Source of the DNA: Sulfurovum sp.
GTDB taxonomy: Bacteria > Campylobacterota > Campylobacteria > Campylobacterales > Sulfurovaceae
Length of the DNA: 14,102 bases
Assembly (NCBI GenBank): GCA_027083995.1
Contig: JALWME010000138.1
Location: 1 to 14,102, forward strand
Direction of reading: 5' to 3'
Positions within the stretch are counted from its first letter, which is position 1. Every line of letters starts with the position of its first letter. Under the pieces are notes generated by a model. That model was given only the letters and a program-made list of their open reading frames with translations. It was not told where the DNA came from and searched no databases. This document shows, one piece after another, positions 1-6,899 of this stretch. The position numbers were made by a program, and so were the translations under genes.

Positions 1-419
1 TTAACCGTAGTATCGTTGTAGGGGAAAAGACTTTTGGGAAAGGTTCTGTACAGGTAGTAATGCCCATAGGTGAATCAGAGGCACTTAAGCTTACGGTAGC
101 ACGTTACTACTTACCGTCTGGACGTACCATTCAAGCTGTGGGTGTAACACCAGATATCATCGTGCATTTAGGCAAGATAGATTTTGTTGAAGACCCTGTC
201 TTACTTAAAGAAAGAGACTTAAAAAAGCACCTAGAAGGTGAACTTGCCAAAATTGATGAAAATACTACAGAGACAAAAGAGAGCAATGCATCAGACAACA
301 ATGAAACAGAAGTAGATGATACTATCATCACAGAAGAGCAACTCTACAAAGATGCACAGCTCAAGTCAGCAGTAGATATACTTAAGGCACTCATCATTAC
401 AAATAAAGGGAAAAAATAG
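1..419 (+). CDS. ctpA: CtpA-type carboxy-terminal processing protease (S41), 3' part only
   Basis: This is the C-terminal part of a periplasmic S41 serine protease; the gene enters from the left edge and is read in the frame whose first full codon is base 3. The visible 138 residues open with [13 protein letters not shown], the S41 block that carries the catalytic lysine (the Lys of GKG, codon at 39-41). The catalytic Ser and the PDZ domain lie outside the window. After the core fold ([19 protein letters not shown]) comes an acidic Asn/Thr/Glu-rich linker, then a short helical tail ending NKGKK. The ATG at 60 is internal and not the true start, because the conserved block lies upstream of it. 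In the family, these enzymes trim or degrade periplasmic proteins from the C-terminus. The stop TAG shares one base with the GTG start of purC, so the two genes are probably cotranscribed. The family assignment is firm; the exact substrate is unknown. Confidence 0.93.
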   Translation, partial: NRSIVVGEKTFGKGSVQVVMPIGESEALKLTVARYYLPSGRTIQAVGVTPDIIVHLGKIDFVEDPVLLKERDLKKHLEGELAKIDENTTETKESNASDNNETEVDDTIITEEQLYKDAQLKSAVDILKALIITNKGKK

Positions 420-1138
420 TGGAAAAAACGACACTTCTGTATGAAGGCAAAGCAAAAAAAATATGGAAAACTACAGATGAAAATTTGCTTATCTCTGAAT
501 TTAAAGATTCATTGACTGCCTTTAATGGTGAAAAAAAATCTTCAGAAGAGGGAAAAGGTGCTTTAAACAATCAAATCTCTACAGCACTTTTTAAATACCT
601 GGATGAAAAAGGTATTCCCACACATTATGTGGAGACTATAGATGAAAATAATATGCTACACAAGGCAGCAGAAGTTATCTATTTGGAAGTTATTGTTAGA
701 AACATAGCAACAGGTTCTTTAAGTAGAAACCTTGGTATAGCAGATAAAACTGTGCTTCCTTTCACGCTTGTAGAGTTTGATTACAAAAATGATGCATTGG
801 GTGACCCGAAGCTCAACGACCAGCACTGCTTGATATTAAACCTGGTTAAGAGTGCAGAAGAACTTGATTATATCCGTTTTATGGCAAGACGTATCAATAC
901 GCTACTTGTAGCATTTTATGATGAACTTGACATTAAAGTAGTAGATTTCAAACTGGAGTTTGGTAGAGACAAAGATGGAAACATTATCCTTATTGATGAA
1001 CTTAGTCCTGATAATTTTAGACTTTGGGACAAGCATACAGATGAAAAACTTGACAAAGACAGATTTAGACAAGGTCTTGGCGGATTAACCCAAGCCTACA
1101 GACAAGTACTACACAGAATTCAAAATAGACAAGGATAA
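419..1138 (+). CDS. purC: Phosphoribosylaminoimidazole-succinocarboxamide synthase (SAICAR synthetase)
   Basis: PurC joins CAIR with aspartate, using ATP, to make SAICAR in cytosolic de novo purine synthesis. The 239 residues match the usual bacterial length. Visible family signatures are YEGKAKKIW at residues 8-16 (nucleotide-binding start), the GDPKLNDQH segment in the middle, and VVDFKLEFG followed by [12 protein letters not shown] at 193-204, which corresponds to the SAICAR synthase signature. Translation starts at GTG 419, which overlaps the ctpA stop (TAGTG); an AAAGGG run about 8 bases upstream serves as ribosome binding site, and homologues begin with the same short stretch before YEGKAK. 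purS follows after 2 bases. Nothing looks damaged. Confidence 0.97.
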   Translation: MEKTTLLYEGKAKKIWKTTDENLLISEFKDSLTAFNGEKKSSEEGKGALNNQISTALFKYLDEKGIPTHYVETIDENNMLHKAAEVIYLEVIVRNIATGSLSRNLGIADKTVLPFTLVEFDYKNDALGDPKLNDQHCLILNLVKSAEELDYIRFMARRINTLLVAFYDELDIKVVDFKLEFGRDKDGNIILIDELSPDNFRLWDKHTDEKLDKDRFRQGLGGLTQAYRQVLHRIQNRQG

Positions 1139-1140
1139 GT

Positions 1141-1380
1141 ATGACAGCAATAGTAAATGTATTTTTAAAAGATGGTGTTTTGGACCCTCAAGGCAAGGCA
1201 GCACATCATGCACTTGCTTCACTAGGTTTTGATGAGGTAGAAGATGTACGTATTGGTAAACAAATCATTATGCATTTAGACGCTACGGATAAAACCAAGG
1301 CCGAAGCCCAAGTCAAAGAGATGTGTGAAATGCTGCTTGCAAATACTGTGATAGAAGATTATACAATAGAGATAGATTAA
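1141..1380 (+). CDS. purS: FGAM synthase small subunit PurS
   Basis: PurS is the small subunit that bridges PurL and PurQ in the three-part formylglycinamidine ribonucleotide synthase. The 79 residues fit the family length, and the family pattern is visible: an N-terminal strand with LKDGVLDPQGKAAHHALASLGF, then VEDVRIGKQI, and an acidic C-terminus ending VIEDYTIEID. An AAGGAT site at 1131-1136 lies just upstream of the ATG. The gene sits two bases after purC, and its TAA is followed directly by the purQ ATG, so stoichiometric translation with purQ is likely. The large subunit gene purL is not in the window. Confidence 0.95.
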   Translation: MTAIVNVFLKDGVLDPQGKAAHHALASLGFDEVEDVRIGKQIIMHLDATDKTKAEAQVKEMCEMLLANTVIEDYTIEID

Positions 1381-2052
1381 ATGAAAGTAGCTGTATTAAG
1401 ATTTCCTGGGACAAACTGTGAATTTGATACCCAGTATGCTTTTGAAAAGTTAGGACATACAACTGTGCTGGTTTGGCATGAAAATGAAACACTGCCAACA
1501 GGTATAGATTTGGTTGTTGTCCCTGGTGGATTTTCTTATGGTGACTATCTGCGTTCAGGGTCCATTGCACGTTTTTCTCCTGTGATGAAAGCAGTCACAA
1601 GCTATGCAGAAAATGGAGGCAAAGTACTAGGCATCTGTAATGGTTTTCAAATCCTTACAGAGGCGGGACTGCTTCCTGGTGCATTAAAACGTAACAATAA
1701 TCTGCACTTCATCTCAAAGCACCAAAACCTCTGTGTCATCAACAATGACAATGCATTTTTAAACAAATGTACTAAAGGTGAAGTACTTAACATCCCAATC
1801 GCTCACGCTGATGGGAACTATTACATTGATGATGAAGGGTTTAAAAAGTTAGAAGCCAATAAACAGATACTTCTTCGATATTCAGATGATAAAGGTGAAC
1901 CTGTAGTTGTTAATGGATCTGTCACATCCATAGCTGGTATTTGCAATGAAAGTAAAAATGTATTTGGACTAATGCCCCACCCCGAGCGTGCCTTAGAAGC
2001 TATATTGGGATCTGAAGATGGTATACGTATGCTTAAAGGGTTTGAAGCCTAA
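1381..2052 (+). CDS. purQ: FGAM synthase glutamine amidotransferase subunit PurQ
   Basis: PurQ hydrolyses glutamine and feeds ammonia to PurL for FGAM formation. The 223-residue class I glutamine amidotransferase shows its whole active site: oxyanion region PGGFSYGDYLR (48-58), nucleophile Cys86 in GICNGFQIL, and His200/Glu202 in MPHPERA. The start is an ATG that touches the purS stop with no spacer and has only a weak Shine-Dalgarno, which suggests reinitiation by ribosomes leaving purS. Its TAA overlaps the next ATG by one base (TAATG). The length is normal for the PurS-dependent small PurQ type, as opposed to the large fused PurL of Gammaproteobacteria. Confidence 0.97.
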   Translation: MKVAVLRFPGTNCEFDTQYAFEKLGHTTVLVWHENETLPTGIDLVVVPGGFSYGDYLRSGSIARFSPVMKAVTSYAENGGKVLGICNGFQILTEAGLLPGALKRNNNLHFISKHQNLCVINNDNAFLNKCTKGEVLNIPIAHADGNYYIDDEGFKKLEANKQILLRYSDDKGEPVVVNGSVTSIAGICNESKNVFGLMPHPERALEAILGSEDGIRMLKGFEA

Positions 2053-3083
2053 TGCCTTTGCATCGTCTGGTTTGGTTTGTTGTAGCGTTTCTCTTTACTT
2101 TGACAATGCAACTCTCTGCCCAGAGTGAATATAGGTACTCCTATGTACCTAAAAAAGTCTATGAAAACCAACTGTTTCCTGTCACGATAGTAGGACCAGA
2201 TGCCTCACCGACGCTAACCTTCGATACTTCAAGCAGTATACAGCCTCTTTTTAGCAAACCTCTTCTTGTTAAGAATGGCAATGACACATTTTATACATTT
2301 TATTTTAAAGCAGGTAAAATAGATGTGCGTCTTCCTAGACTCTTTATAGATTCTGGTTTTAAAGAGACATCTTTGGATGCACGGCGTATTTCTCTTGATG
2401 TACTCAAGCCTGAAAGAGATTTTTGTGCAGTACTTGCAGCAGATATGAAGATAAAAAACCATCAAGTCTCTAATTTTGATGGTAAAAATCACATGGTCAC
2501 ACTCTCTATAGAAGCCTATGAGGCAAATATCGAAGATATGGTTTTGAAAACCATGAGTGAGTCTGGTGTTGAAAATATCAAAAGAGACAATGCTAAAGTA
2601 ACAGCAGAGTTTTTTGTCGTACTGCCACGTGAAGAAAAAAAATTAAAACTTTCTTACTTTAATACGATTAAAAAACGTTTTATTACACTTGAAGTAGATG
2701 TAGAACTTGCCGATTCTTCAGTGACAACACAGTCAGATCTTAATCCAAAAGTTGATGCCTTTAAACGCCTTAAGCGTTATACACTTATAGCATTCTCTAT
2801 ATTTTTTATGATTATGTTTATTTGGAAAAGAGACTTTTTTTATCTTATCTTGGGTGTTATTTCTATCATTACGGTACTCACTTTTTATATTCCACATAAA
2901 AAAATATGTGTAAAGCAAGGTACACCACTTTATATTTTACCTACAAATACAAGTACCATAGGTACGAGAATTGAGCACCAATTAGATACTATGCTCTTGG
3001 GTGAACGAGGTAACTTTAAAAAAATAGAGTACAAAAAAGGAATCATAGGATGGGTAAATAATGAAGATATTTGCAACCATTAG
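2052..3083 (+). CDS. BatD-like membrane-anchored periplasmic protein with C-terminal SH3-like domain
   Basis: A 343-residue envelope protein with no assigned biochemical role. A signal peptide covers about residues 1-23 (hydrophobic core, cleavage likely after LSA). Residues about 25-235 are beta-rich, with the spaced strands and the 'QLFPVTI' opening typical of BatD/oxygen-tolerance-like immunoglobulin-type domains. Two hydrophobic segments at 243-258 and 262-281 are separated by KRD, so the chain forms a hairpin in the inner membrane. Residues about 285-343 (VKQGTPLYILP... KKIEYKKGIIGWVNNEDI) have the form of a bacterial SH3 domain, which usually binds peptidoglycan or peptides. The start overlaps the purQ stop by one base, and the end overlaps plsC by 23 bases. 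BatD relationship is inferred from pattern only; no BatA/B/C partner lies nearby. Confidence 0.72.
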   Translation: MPLHRLVWFVVAFLFTLTMQLSAQSEYRYSYVPKKVYENQLFPVTIVGPDASPTLTFDTSSSIQPLFSKPLLVKNGNDTFYTFYFKAGKIDVRLPRLFIDSGFKETSLDARRISLDVLKPERDFCAVLAADMKIKNHQVSNFDGKNHMVTLSIEAYEANIEDMVLKTMSESGVENIKRDNAKVTAEFFVVLPREEKKLKLSYFNTIKKRFITLEVDVELADSSVTTQSDLNPKVDAFKRLKRYTLIAFSIFFMIMFIWKRDFFYLILGVISIITVLTFYIPHKKICVKQGTPLYILPTNTSTIGTRIEHQLDTMLLGERGNFKKIEYKKGIIGWVNNEDICNH

Positions 3084-3771
3084 ATTTTATTGGGGTGCTT
3101 TTGTCATCTCTTTTAACACGGCGGTACTTATGATTCCTGCTTTGATGCTTTTTGGCAGACACAAAAGTACCATCGTACACCATATAAACTCATTAACACT
3201 ATGGATGATGGGTGGCATAGCCCTAAAAAAAGGCAAACTGGACAAAAGTGCAGATATGTTTGTGATGAATCATCAAGGCATTGTAGACATCATAGGGCTA
3301 GAAGCCGTACAAAACAACCATATGCGATGGGCAGCAAAGAAAGAACTTTTTGACACGCCTTGGTTTGGTTATCTTCTCAAGTATGGTGAACAAATCTCTA
3401 TAGACAGAGGTGGCAAATTAGCACTACGTAAATTTATCTCCGATGTAGAAGAGTCACGAGATATTTACAAACGTCCAGTGGCAGTTTTTCCAGAGGGGAC
3501 ACGAGCAAAAGGGCAAAAACTTTTACCATTTAAGGGTGGTACAAAGCGTATAGCCGAAAAACTGGGACTTAAAGTCCAACCTATTGTGATTACTGGAAGT
3601 AAAAAACTCCTCAATGAACACAATAAAACAGCACACTCAGCTATAGTCCATTACCACTTCTTGCCAACCATAGATGTAGGTAATGCAGATAAAAACTGGT
3701 ATGATACACTAAAAGATGATATGCAAAAGGTCATAGATGATGAGTTCACTCACAATAATCGCAGTCGCTAG
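3061..3771 (+). CDS. plsC: 1-acyl-sn-glycerol-3-phosphate acyltransferase (PlsC family)
   Basis: Probably transfers an acyl chain to lysophosphatidic acid, giving phosphatidic acid at the inner membrane. The 236 residues contain the acyltransferase blocks in the correct order: block I NHQGIVD, an H-X4-D motif with His71 and Asp76; block II around QISIDRGGKLALRKF (111-125); block III FPEGTR at 143-148; and block IV around VQPIVITGSKK. The N-terminus (about 10-32 and 38-55) is hydrophobic and would anchor it in the membrane. The ATG lies 23 bases inside the previous gene, with AGGA at about 3047-3050 as ribosome binding site. The gene end overlaps crcB by 35 bases. Lysophospholipid acyltransferases of other specificity share these motifs, so the substrate is by family. 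Confidence 0.92.
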   Translation: MKIFATIRFYWGAFVISFNTAVLMIPALMLFGRHKSTIVHHINSLTLWMMGGIALKKGKLDKSADMFVMNHQGIVDIIGLEAVQNNHMRWAAKKELFDTPWFGYLLKYGEQISIDRGGKLALRKFISDVEESRDIYKRPVAVFPEGTRAKGQKLLPFKGGTKRIAEKLGLKVQPIVITGSKKLLNEHNKTAHSAIVHYHFLPTIDVGNADKNWYDTLKDDMQKVIDDEFTHNNRSR

Positions 3772-4129
3772 TGGTGGTGCTATAGGAGCTACATTGAGAC
3801 TCCTTATCAATACAATAGTAAATAAAAGTTTTGTGCATGCCCTGCCTTTGGGAACATTGGCAGTAAATCTTATAGGGTCTTTGCTTATAGGGATGCTTTT
3901 TGCTTATTTTCACTTCAATACCACACTCTCACCTCACGTTAAAACCTTCATGGTTACTGGTATTTTAGGTGCATTAACCACCTACTCCACCTTCGCCATA
4001 GAAAGCTTCTTTTTGCTTGAAGCTGGGCATTATACAGATGCTTTTACCAACATGGCACTCAACGTATTTGGTACTATACTCATGGCTGGTATCGGGTATG
4101 TATTCATAATGAGTACGCAAAATGGGTAA
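3737..4129 (+). CDS. crcB: Fluoride ion channel CrcB/Fluc
   Basis: Small four-helix membrane protein that forms a dual-topology dimer and lets fluoride leave the cytoplasm. The 130 residues carry the family signatures GGAIGATLR (13-21), GTLAVNLIGS (39-48, with Asn44), and GALTTYSTF (78-86), the last being the helix break that holds the central sodium ion and supplies the pore Phe/Tyr/Ser/Thr residues, followed by Glu89. Two adjacent ATG codons at 3737 and 3740 are possible; AAAAGG at about 3725-3730 is 6 or 9 bases upstream, so the second is equally plausible. The start lies 35 bases inside plsC. There is no room for a fluoride riboswitch, so expression seems tied to the upstream operon. Confidence 0.94.
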   Translation: MMSSLTIIAVASGGAIGATLRLLINTIVNKSFVHALPLGTLAVNLIGSLLIGMLFAYFHFNTTLSPHVKTFMVTGILGALTTYSTFAIESFFLLEAGHYTDAFTNMALNVFGTILMAGIGYVFIMSTQNG

Positions 4130-4142
4130 AATCCATCTTTGC

Positions 4143-4169
4143 TATGCTAACGCAGTTTTCTGCAGCATA
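4143..4169. repeat. Imperfect hairpin in the crcB downstream gap
   Basis: The arms TATGCT plus GCAG (4143-4148 and 4152-4155, split by a 3-base AAC bulge) pair with CTGCAGCATA (4160-4169) around a TTTT loop, giving ten base pairs. No T-tract follows on either strand, so it is a poor intrinsic terminator. It could be an RNA-processing or mRNA 3'-end stabilising structure for the ctpA-crcB transcript, or a protein-binding site. Function is unproven. Confidence 0.4.
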
Positions 4170-4214
4170 AAACTCACGCGACTAGTCACTACAAATTAAT
4201 GGAAAGGAAATTAA

Positions 4215-4475
4215 TTGTTAACACTTAGCACAGAAATAGAAAAACATATCAAAAAGTTGGTAAATCCTTTAAAAGATGAAGATGAACTATTGGCATCTCT
4301 TAAAATGAAACTTACAAAAAAAGAGTTGAAGCTTCTTAAGGCATGGTCTGAGGGTGCAGATATAGATACATTACAAAAGCAACTACATCTTGATGAGGCA
4401 CGATACAGTGAACTCTCATCCAAACTTATTAAAAAACTCAATCAAGAGAAGATTAAACAAGCCATTTGTATATAA
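4215..4475 (+). CDS. Small hypothetical protein, possible helix-turn-helix
   Basis: An 86-residue, Lys/Glu/Leu-rich, fully helical-looking protein that I do not recognise by name. The start is TTG at 4215: GGAAAGGA at 4201-4208 sits 6 bases upstream, a TAA lies directly before it in frame, and no earlier start is possible. Residues about 34-80 (KKELKLLKAWSEGADIDTLQ, then a turn, HLDEARYSEL) resemble the region 4 type helix-turn-helix of sigma factors and LuxR proteins, where a 'do growth steps/skip' helix is followed by a recognition helix. That reading is pattern-based only. It stands alone between the crcB gap and the convergent stress-protein gene, whose stop is 10 bases away. Coding is supported by the ribosome binding site and by a codon pattern like that of the neighbours. 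Confidence 0.68.
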   Translation: MLTLSTEIEKHIKKLVNPLKDEDELLASLKMKLTKKELKLLKAWSEGADIDTLQKQLHLDEARYSELSSKLIKKLNQEKIKQAICI

Positions 4476-4485
4476 ACTTATTATA

Positions 4486-5340
4486 CTAAGGTATATATAC
4501 TAGAACATCTGTCTTGGCTTCTCTTATGATGGTTGAAGCCATACTTCCTAGCATCGCAGTGAAACTAGCAGATCCTCTGGAACCTATGACTGTTAAGTCA
4601 AAAGTATTTTTATTGATATAGCTTAACAATGACTTTTTACCGTTGAGTGTTCCATCTATAAGTTTCCCTTTTTGTGTGGAAAGGTTTTTTGCCAAGGCTT
4701 TAAGGTCTTGCTGGGCATACTTTATGGCTATATCATTATAATGCGTCAAGTCTTCACCTAAGCTTGTGTAGGGCCCTTCCATATAGACTATCTCCCAAAC
4801 ATGTGCAGGTTTTATCTTTGCTGATTTAAAAAGTTCTTTTGCAAAGTGTATACTCAACTTTGATTGCTCTTGAAAATCTGTGGGAGCAACTATATTTTCA
4901 TAGACACCTTTAACTGGTTTTTTAACTATAAGTATAGGTACATAGCTGTTATGGGCTATTTTTTGGGCAGTTGAGCCTAAAAAGTTTACCTTGCCACTGG
5001 TGTTTGCACCAATGATAAGCATATCTACTTTTAGTAACTTTGCTTCATAATTTAATATATCCTGTGCAAAACCCTCTTTTACTATTACTACATAGGGTAC
5101 CCTGTCTTGAGTGTTAAGTGCATGGATTTTCTCTTCTATTTTCTTTTTGATACTATTGATGTCGATAGTCACATGTTTTGAACCAAAATAACTTGGTATA
5201 TCAAACCAAGGTGTATGGACTGCGTAAACAACAAATAGTTTGGCATTGTTTTCTTTTGCAACATTTAATGCACGCTTTAAAACATTTCCTGATTTTGCAT
5301 ATATATCAATGCCAACCAATATTCTTTGTACTTGTTTCAT
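4486..5340 (-). CDS. Tandem-domain universal stress protein (UspA family)
   Basis: Cytosolic 284-residue protein with two Usp domains, about 1-142 and 147-284. Domain 1 opens with QRILVGIDIYAKSGNVLKRAL and ends in GANTSG (111-116) with LGST (121-124); domain 2 opens with ENIVAPTDFQEQSKLSI and ends in GSRG (253-256) with LGSMAS (264-269). These Gly-rich pieces match the ATP-binding G-X2-G-X(8-9)-G(S/T) pattern, best in domain 2, so at least the C-terminal half probably binds nucleotide. Known roles of the family are survival under starvation, oxidants or metal stress, not a defined reaction. The ATG is well supported: AAAGGTGG lies 7 bases upstream on the - strand. It is the only - strand gene here, convergent with the small protein and divergent from the flavin reductase. 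Confidence 0.9.
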   Translation of the reverse strand: MKQVQRILVGIDIYAKSGNVLKRALNVAKENNAKLFVVYAVHTPWFDIPSYFGSKHVTIDINSIKKKIEEKIHALNTQDRVPYVVIVKEGFAQDILNYEAKLLKVDMLIIGANTSGKVNFLGSTAQKIAHNSYVPILIVKKPVKGVYENIVAPTDFQEQSKLSIHFAKELFKSAKIKPAHVWEIVYMEGPYTSLGEDLTHYNDIAIKYAQQDLKALAKNLSTQKGKLIDGTLNGKKSLLSYINKNTFDLTVIGSRGSASFTAMLGSMASTIIREAKTDVLVYIP

Positions 5341-5387
5341 AACATTACCACCTTTGTAGAAATTGAAAGCATCAGCTATCTGGTTCT

Positions 5388-5416
5388 ATTTTACTCCAAA
5401 TTGAATAATGATGCAA
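5388..5416 (-). promoter_or_regulatory. Candidate sigma70-type promoter for the universal stress protein
   Basis: Read on the - strand, TTGCAT (5416-5411) and TAAAAT (5393-5388) are separated by exactly 17 bases. The -10 element fits the consensus in 5 of 6 positions; the -35 is weak (3 of 6). It lies about 48 bases upstream of the start codon at 5340. Predicted by eye. Confidence 0.45.
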
Positions 5417-5417
5417 C

Positions 5418-5446
5418 TTTACATCTGGGTATGAATGTAGTAAAAT
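5418..5446 (+). promoter_or_regulatory. Candidate sigma70-type promoter for the flavin reductase and perhaps the metal island
   Basis: TTTACA (5418-5423) and TAAAAT (5441-5446) are 17 bases apart, each matching consensus in 5 of 6 positions. This is the best promoter-like pair I see in the window. The start site would be near 5453, which leaves a very short leader and overlaps the ribosome binding site AAAGG at 5453-5457; that argues for the later ATG at 5468. Its -35 lies back to back with the opposite candidate, so one regulator could act on both. Confidence 0.5.
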
Positions 5447-5458
5447 AAGAGTAAAGGT

Positions 5459-6868
5459 ATGATGATAATGAAAAAATATGTAGACGTAGCTGTCATTGGG
5501 GCTGGTTCAGCAGGACTCTATGCCCTCTCACAAGTCAAAAGAGAAACAGATAACTTTATACTGATTAATGCTGGACCCTACGGTACCACCTGTGCCCGTG
5601 TGGGCTGTATGCCTTCAAAGTCACTTATACGCATCGCTGAGTATTATCATGATAGGCTTGACTTTGAAAAGTCTGGCATACACCATGCTGACAAGCTTGA
5701 AGTCTCCATCCCCGATGTACTCAAACGTGTCAGGGAACAAAGAGACCTTTTGGTGAATTTCAATATCAAAAAAAGCATCGAAAGTTTGGGAGACAAAGTG
5801 CTTGATGGTAAAGCATCTTTTATAAACGCTCATACACTCAAAGTGGGTGATGACGAAATAGATGCAAAGAAAATCATCATCGCTACGGGTTCTACGCCTG
5901 TGGTTGACCCCTCTTGGGAAGAGTTTAGAGAACAGATACTTACAACTGACGAACTCTTCGAGCAAGATGACCTCCCTGCTACGCTAGGAGTACTGGGTCT
6001 TGGTGTCATAGGACTGGAACTGGGACAGGCACTCTCTCGTCTTGGCATCAAAGTCACTGCGGTACATTCACAAGAGTATATAGGTGGGCTTTCTGACCCT
6101 GAGGTAAATAAGTCTATGGTAGCACTGTGTGAAAAAGAGTTTGAGATGTGGCTAGGTGGTGAGCGTGCCACACTTGCAAAAATAGCTGACAAGATACAGA
6201 TAGTAAGTGGTGAGCGAAAAGTACTGGTAGACAAAGTGCTAGTCTCCATAGGCAGAAGACCAAACTTAGCAAGCCTAAAGCTTGAAAACCTTGGCATCAC
6301 GCTAGACAAAAGAGGTATACCAAACTTCAACCCTAACACCATGCAGGTTGAAGACCTTCCCATCTATATAGCTGGAGATGTCAATGCAGACAGACCACTA
6401 CTACATGAAGCAGCAGACGAAGGACGCATAGCAGGCTATAATGTACTGCATCCACAAAAAAGCTTTCAAAGAAAAGTACCTTTGGCCATCGTCTTTACTG
6501 ACCCTAACATCGCTTTTGTGGGTAAGGGGTATAAAGAAGTAAAAGACGATGACAACGTACTTATCACCAGCTATAACTTCTACACCCAAGCTAGAGCGAT
6601 GCTTATGAATCTCAACAAAGGTGTAGCAAACCTTTATGTACAAAAGAGAGATGGAAAGATACTGGGTGCACAAATAGCCGTACCCCATGGCGAACACCTA
6701 GCCCATCACTTGGCATGGGCGATAGAACATGGACTTACAGTCTATGAGATGATGAAGCTACCTTTTTACCACCCTACTTTAGAAGAAGGACTTTATACCC
6801 TACTACAAATAACCGTGAGAAAGTTAGGGCTTAAAAAAGAAGGTTTACTGGAGATTAAGTTCAACTAG
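5459..6868 (+). CDS. FAD-dependent pyridine nucleotide-disulfide oxidoreductase (Lpd/MerA superfamily)
   Basis: A 469-residue cytosolic flavoprotein. Domains in order: FAD-binding Rossmann GAGSAG (14-19), redox-active CX4C disulfide Cys45/Cys50 in TTCARVGCMPSK, ATGSTPV, NAD(P)-binding GLGVIGLELG near residue 180, FAD-contact YIAGDVNADRPLLHEA, and a C-terminal dimer domain with HPTLEE, whose His438/Glu443 form the acid-base pair used by dihydrolipoamide dehydrogenase and glutathione reductase. Mercuric reductase hallmarks (N-terminal metal-binding domain, C-terminal vicinal Cys pair) are absent. No 2-oxoacid dehydrogenase E1/E2 or glycine-cleavage genes are near, so annotation as plain Lpd is not secure; the real disulfide substrate is unknown. 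Of the ATGs at 5459, 5462 and 5468, the last (MKKYVDVAVIG) has the best spacing, 10 bases, from AAAGG at 5453-5457. The metal permease follows after 31 bases. Confidence 0.88.
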   Translation: MMIMKKYVDVAVIGAGSAGLYALSQVKRETDNFILINAGPYGTTCARVGCMPSKSLIRIAEYYHDRLDFEKSGIHHADKLEVSIPDVLKRVREQRDLLVNFNIKKSIESLGDKVLDGKASFINAHTLKVGDDEIDAKKIIIATGSTPVVDPSWEEFREQILTTDELFEQDDLPATLGVLGLGVIGLELGQALSRLGIKVTAVHSQEYIGGLSDPEVNKSMVALCEKEFEMWLGGERATLAKIADKIQIVSGERKVLVDKVLVSIGRRPNLASLKLENLGITLDKRGIPNFNPNTMQVEDLPIYIAGDVNADRPLLHEAADEGRIAGYNVLHPQKSFQRKVPLAIVFTDPNIAFVGKGYKEVKDDDNVLITSYNFYTQARAMLMNLNKGVANLYVQKRDGKILGAQIAVPHGEHLAHHLAWAIEHGLTVYEMMKLPFYHPTLEEGLYTLLQITVRKLGLKKEGLLEIKFN

Positions 6869-6899
6869 CTATATTTGTCCATAATTGTACTAAAGGTTT

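Noticed and set aside
3700..3740. Fluoride riboswitch before crcB
   Set aside because: The upstream bases are plsC coding sequence and I see none of the conserved pseudoknot layout.
4468..4500. Inverted repeat GTATATA/TATATAC between the convergent genes as a bidirectional terminator
   Set aside because: Only seven A/T-dominated pairs around a 19-base loop and no T-run; too weak to call.
5830..6363. 177-codon open frame on the - strand opposite the flavin reductase
   Set aside because: It is Ser/Pro-rich with no recognisable domain, no ribosome binding site, and lies wholly opposite a gene with clear motifs; a codon-bias shadow.
5459..6868. Mercuric reductase (MerA) for the flavoprotein
   Set aside because: No N-terminal metal-binding GMTCxxC domain and no C-terminal vicinal Cys pair; the tail ends KKEGLLEIKFN.
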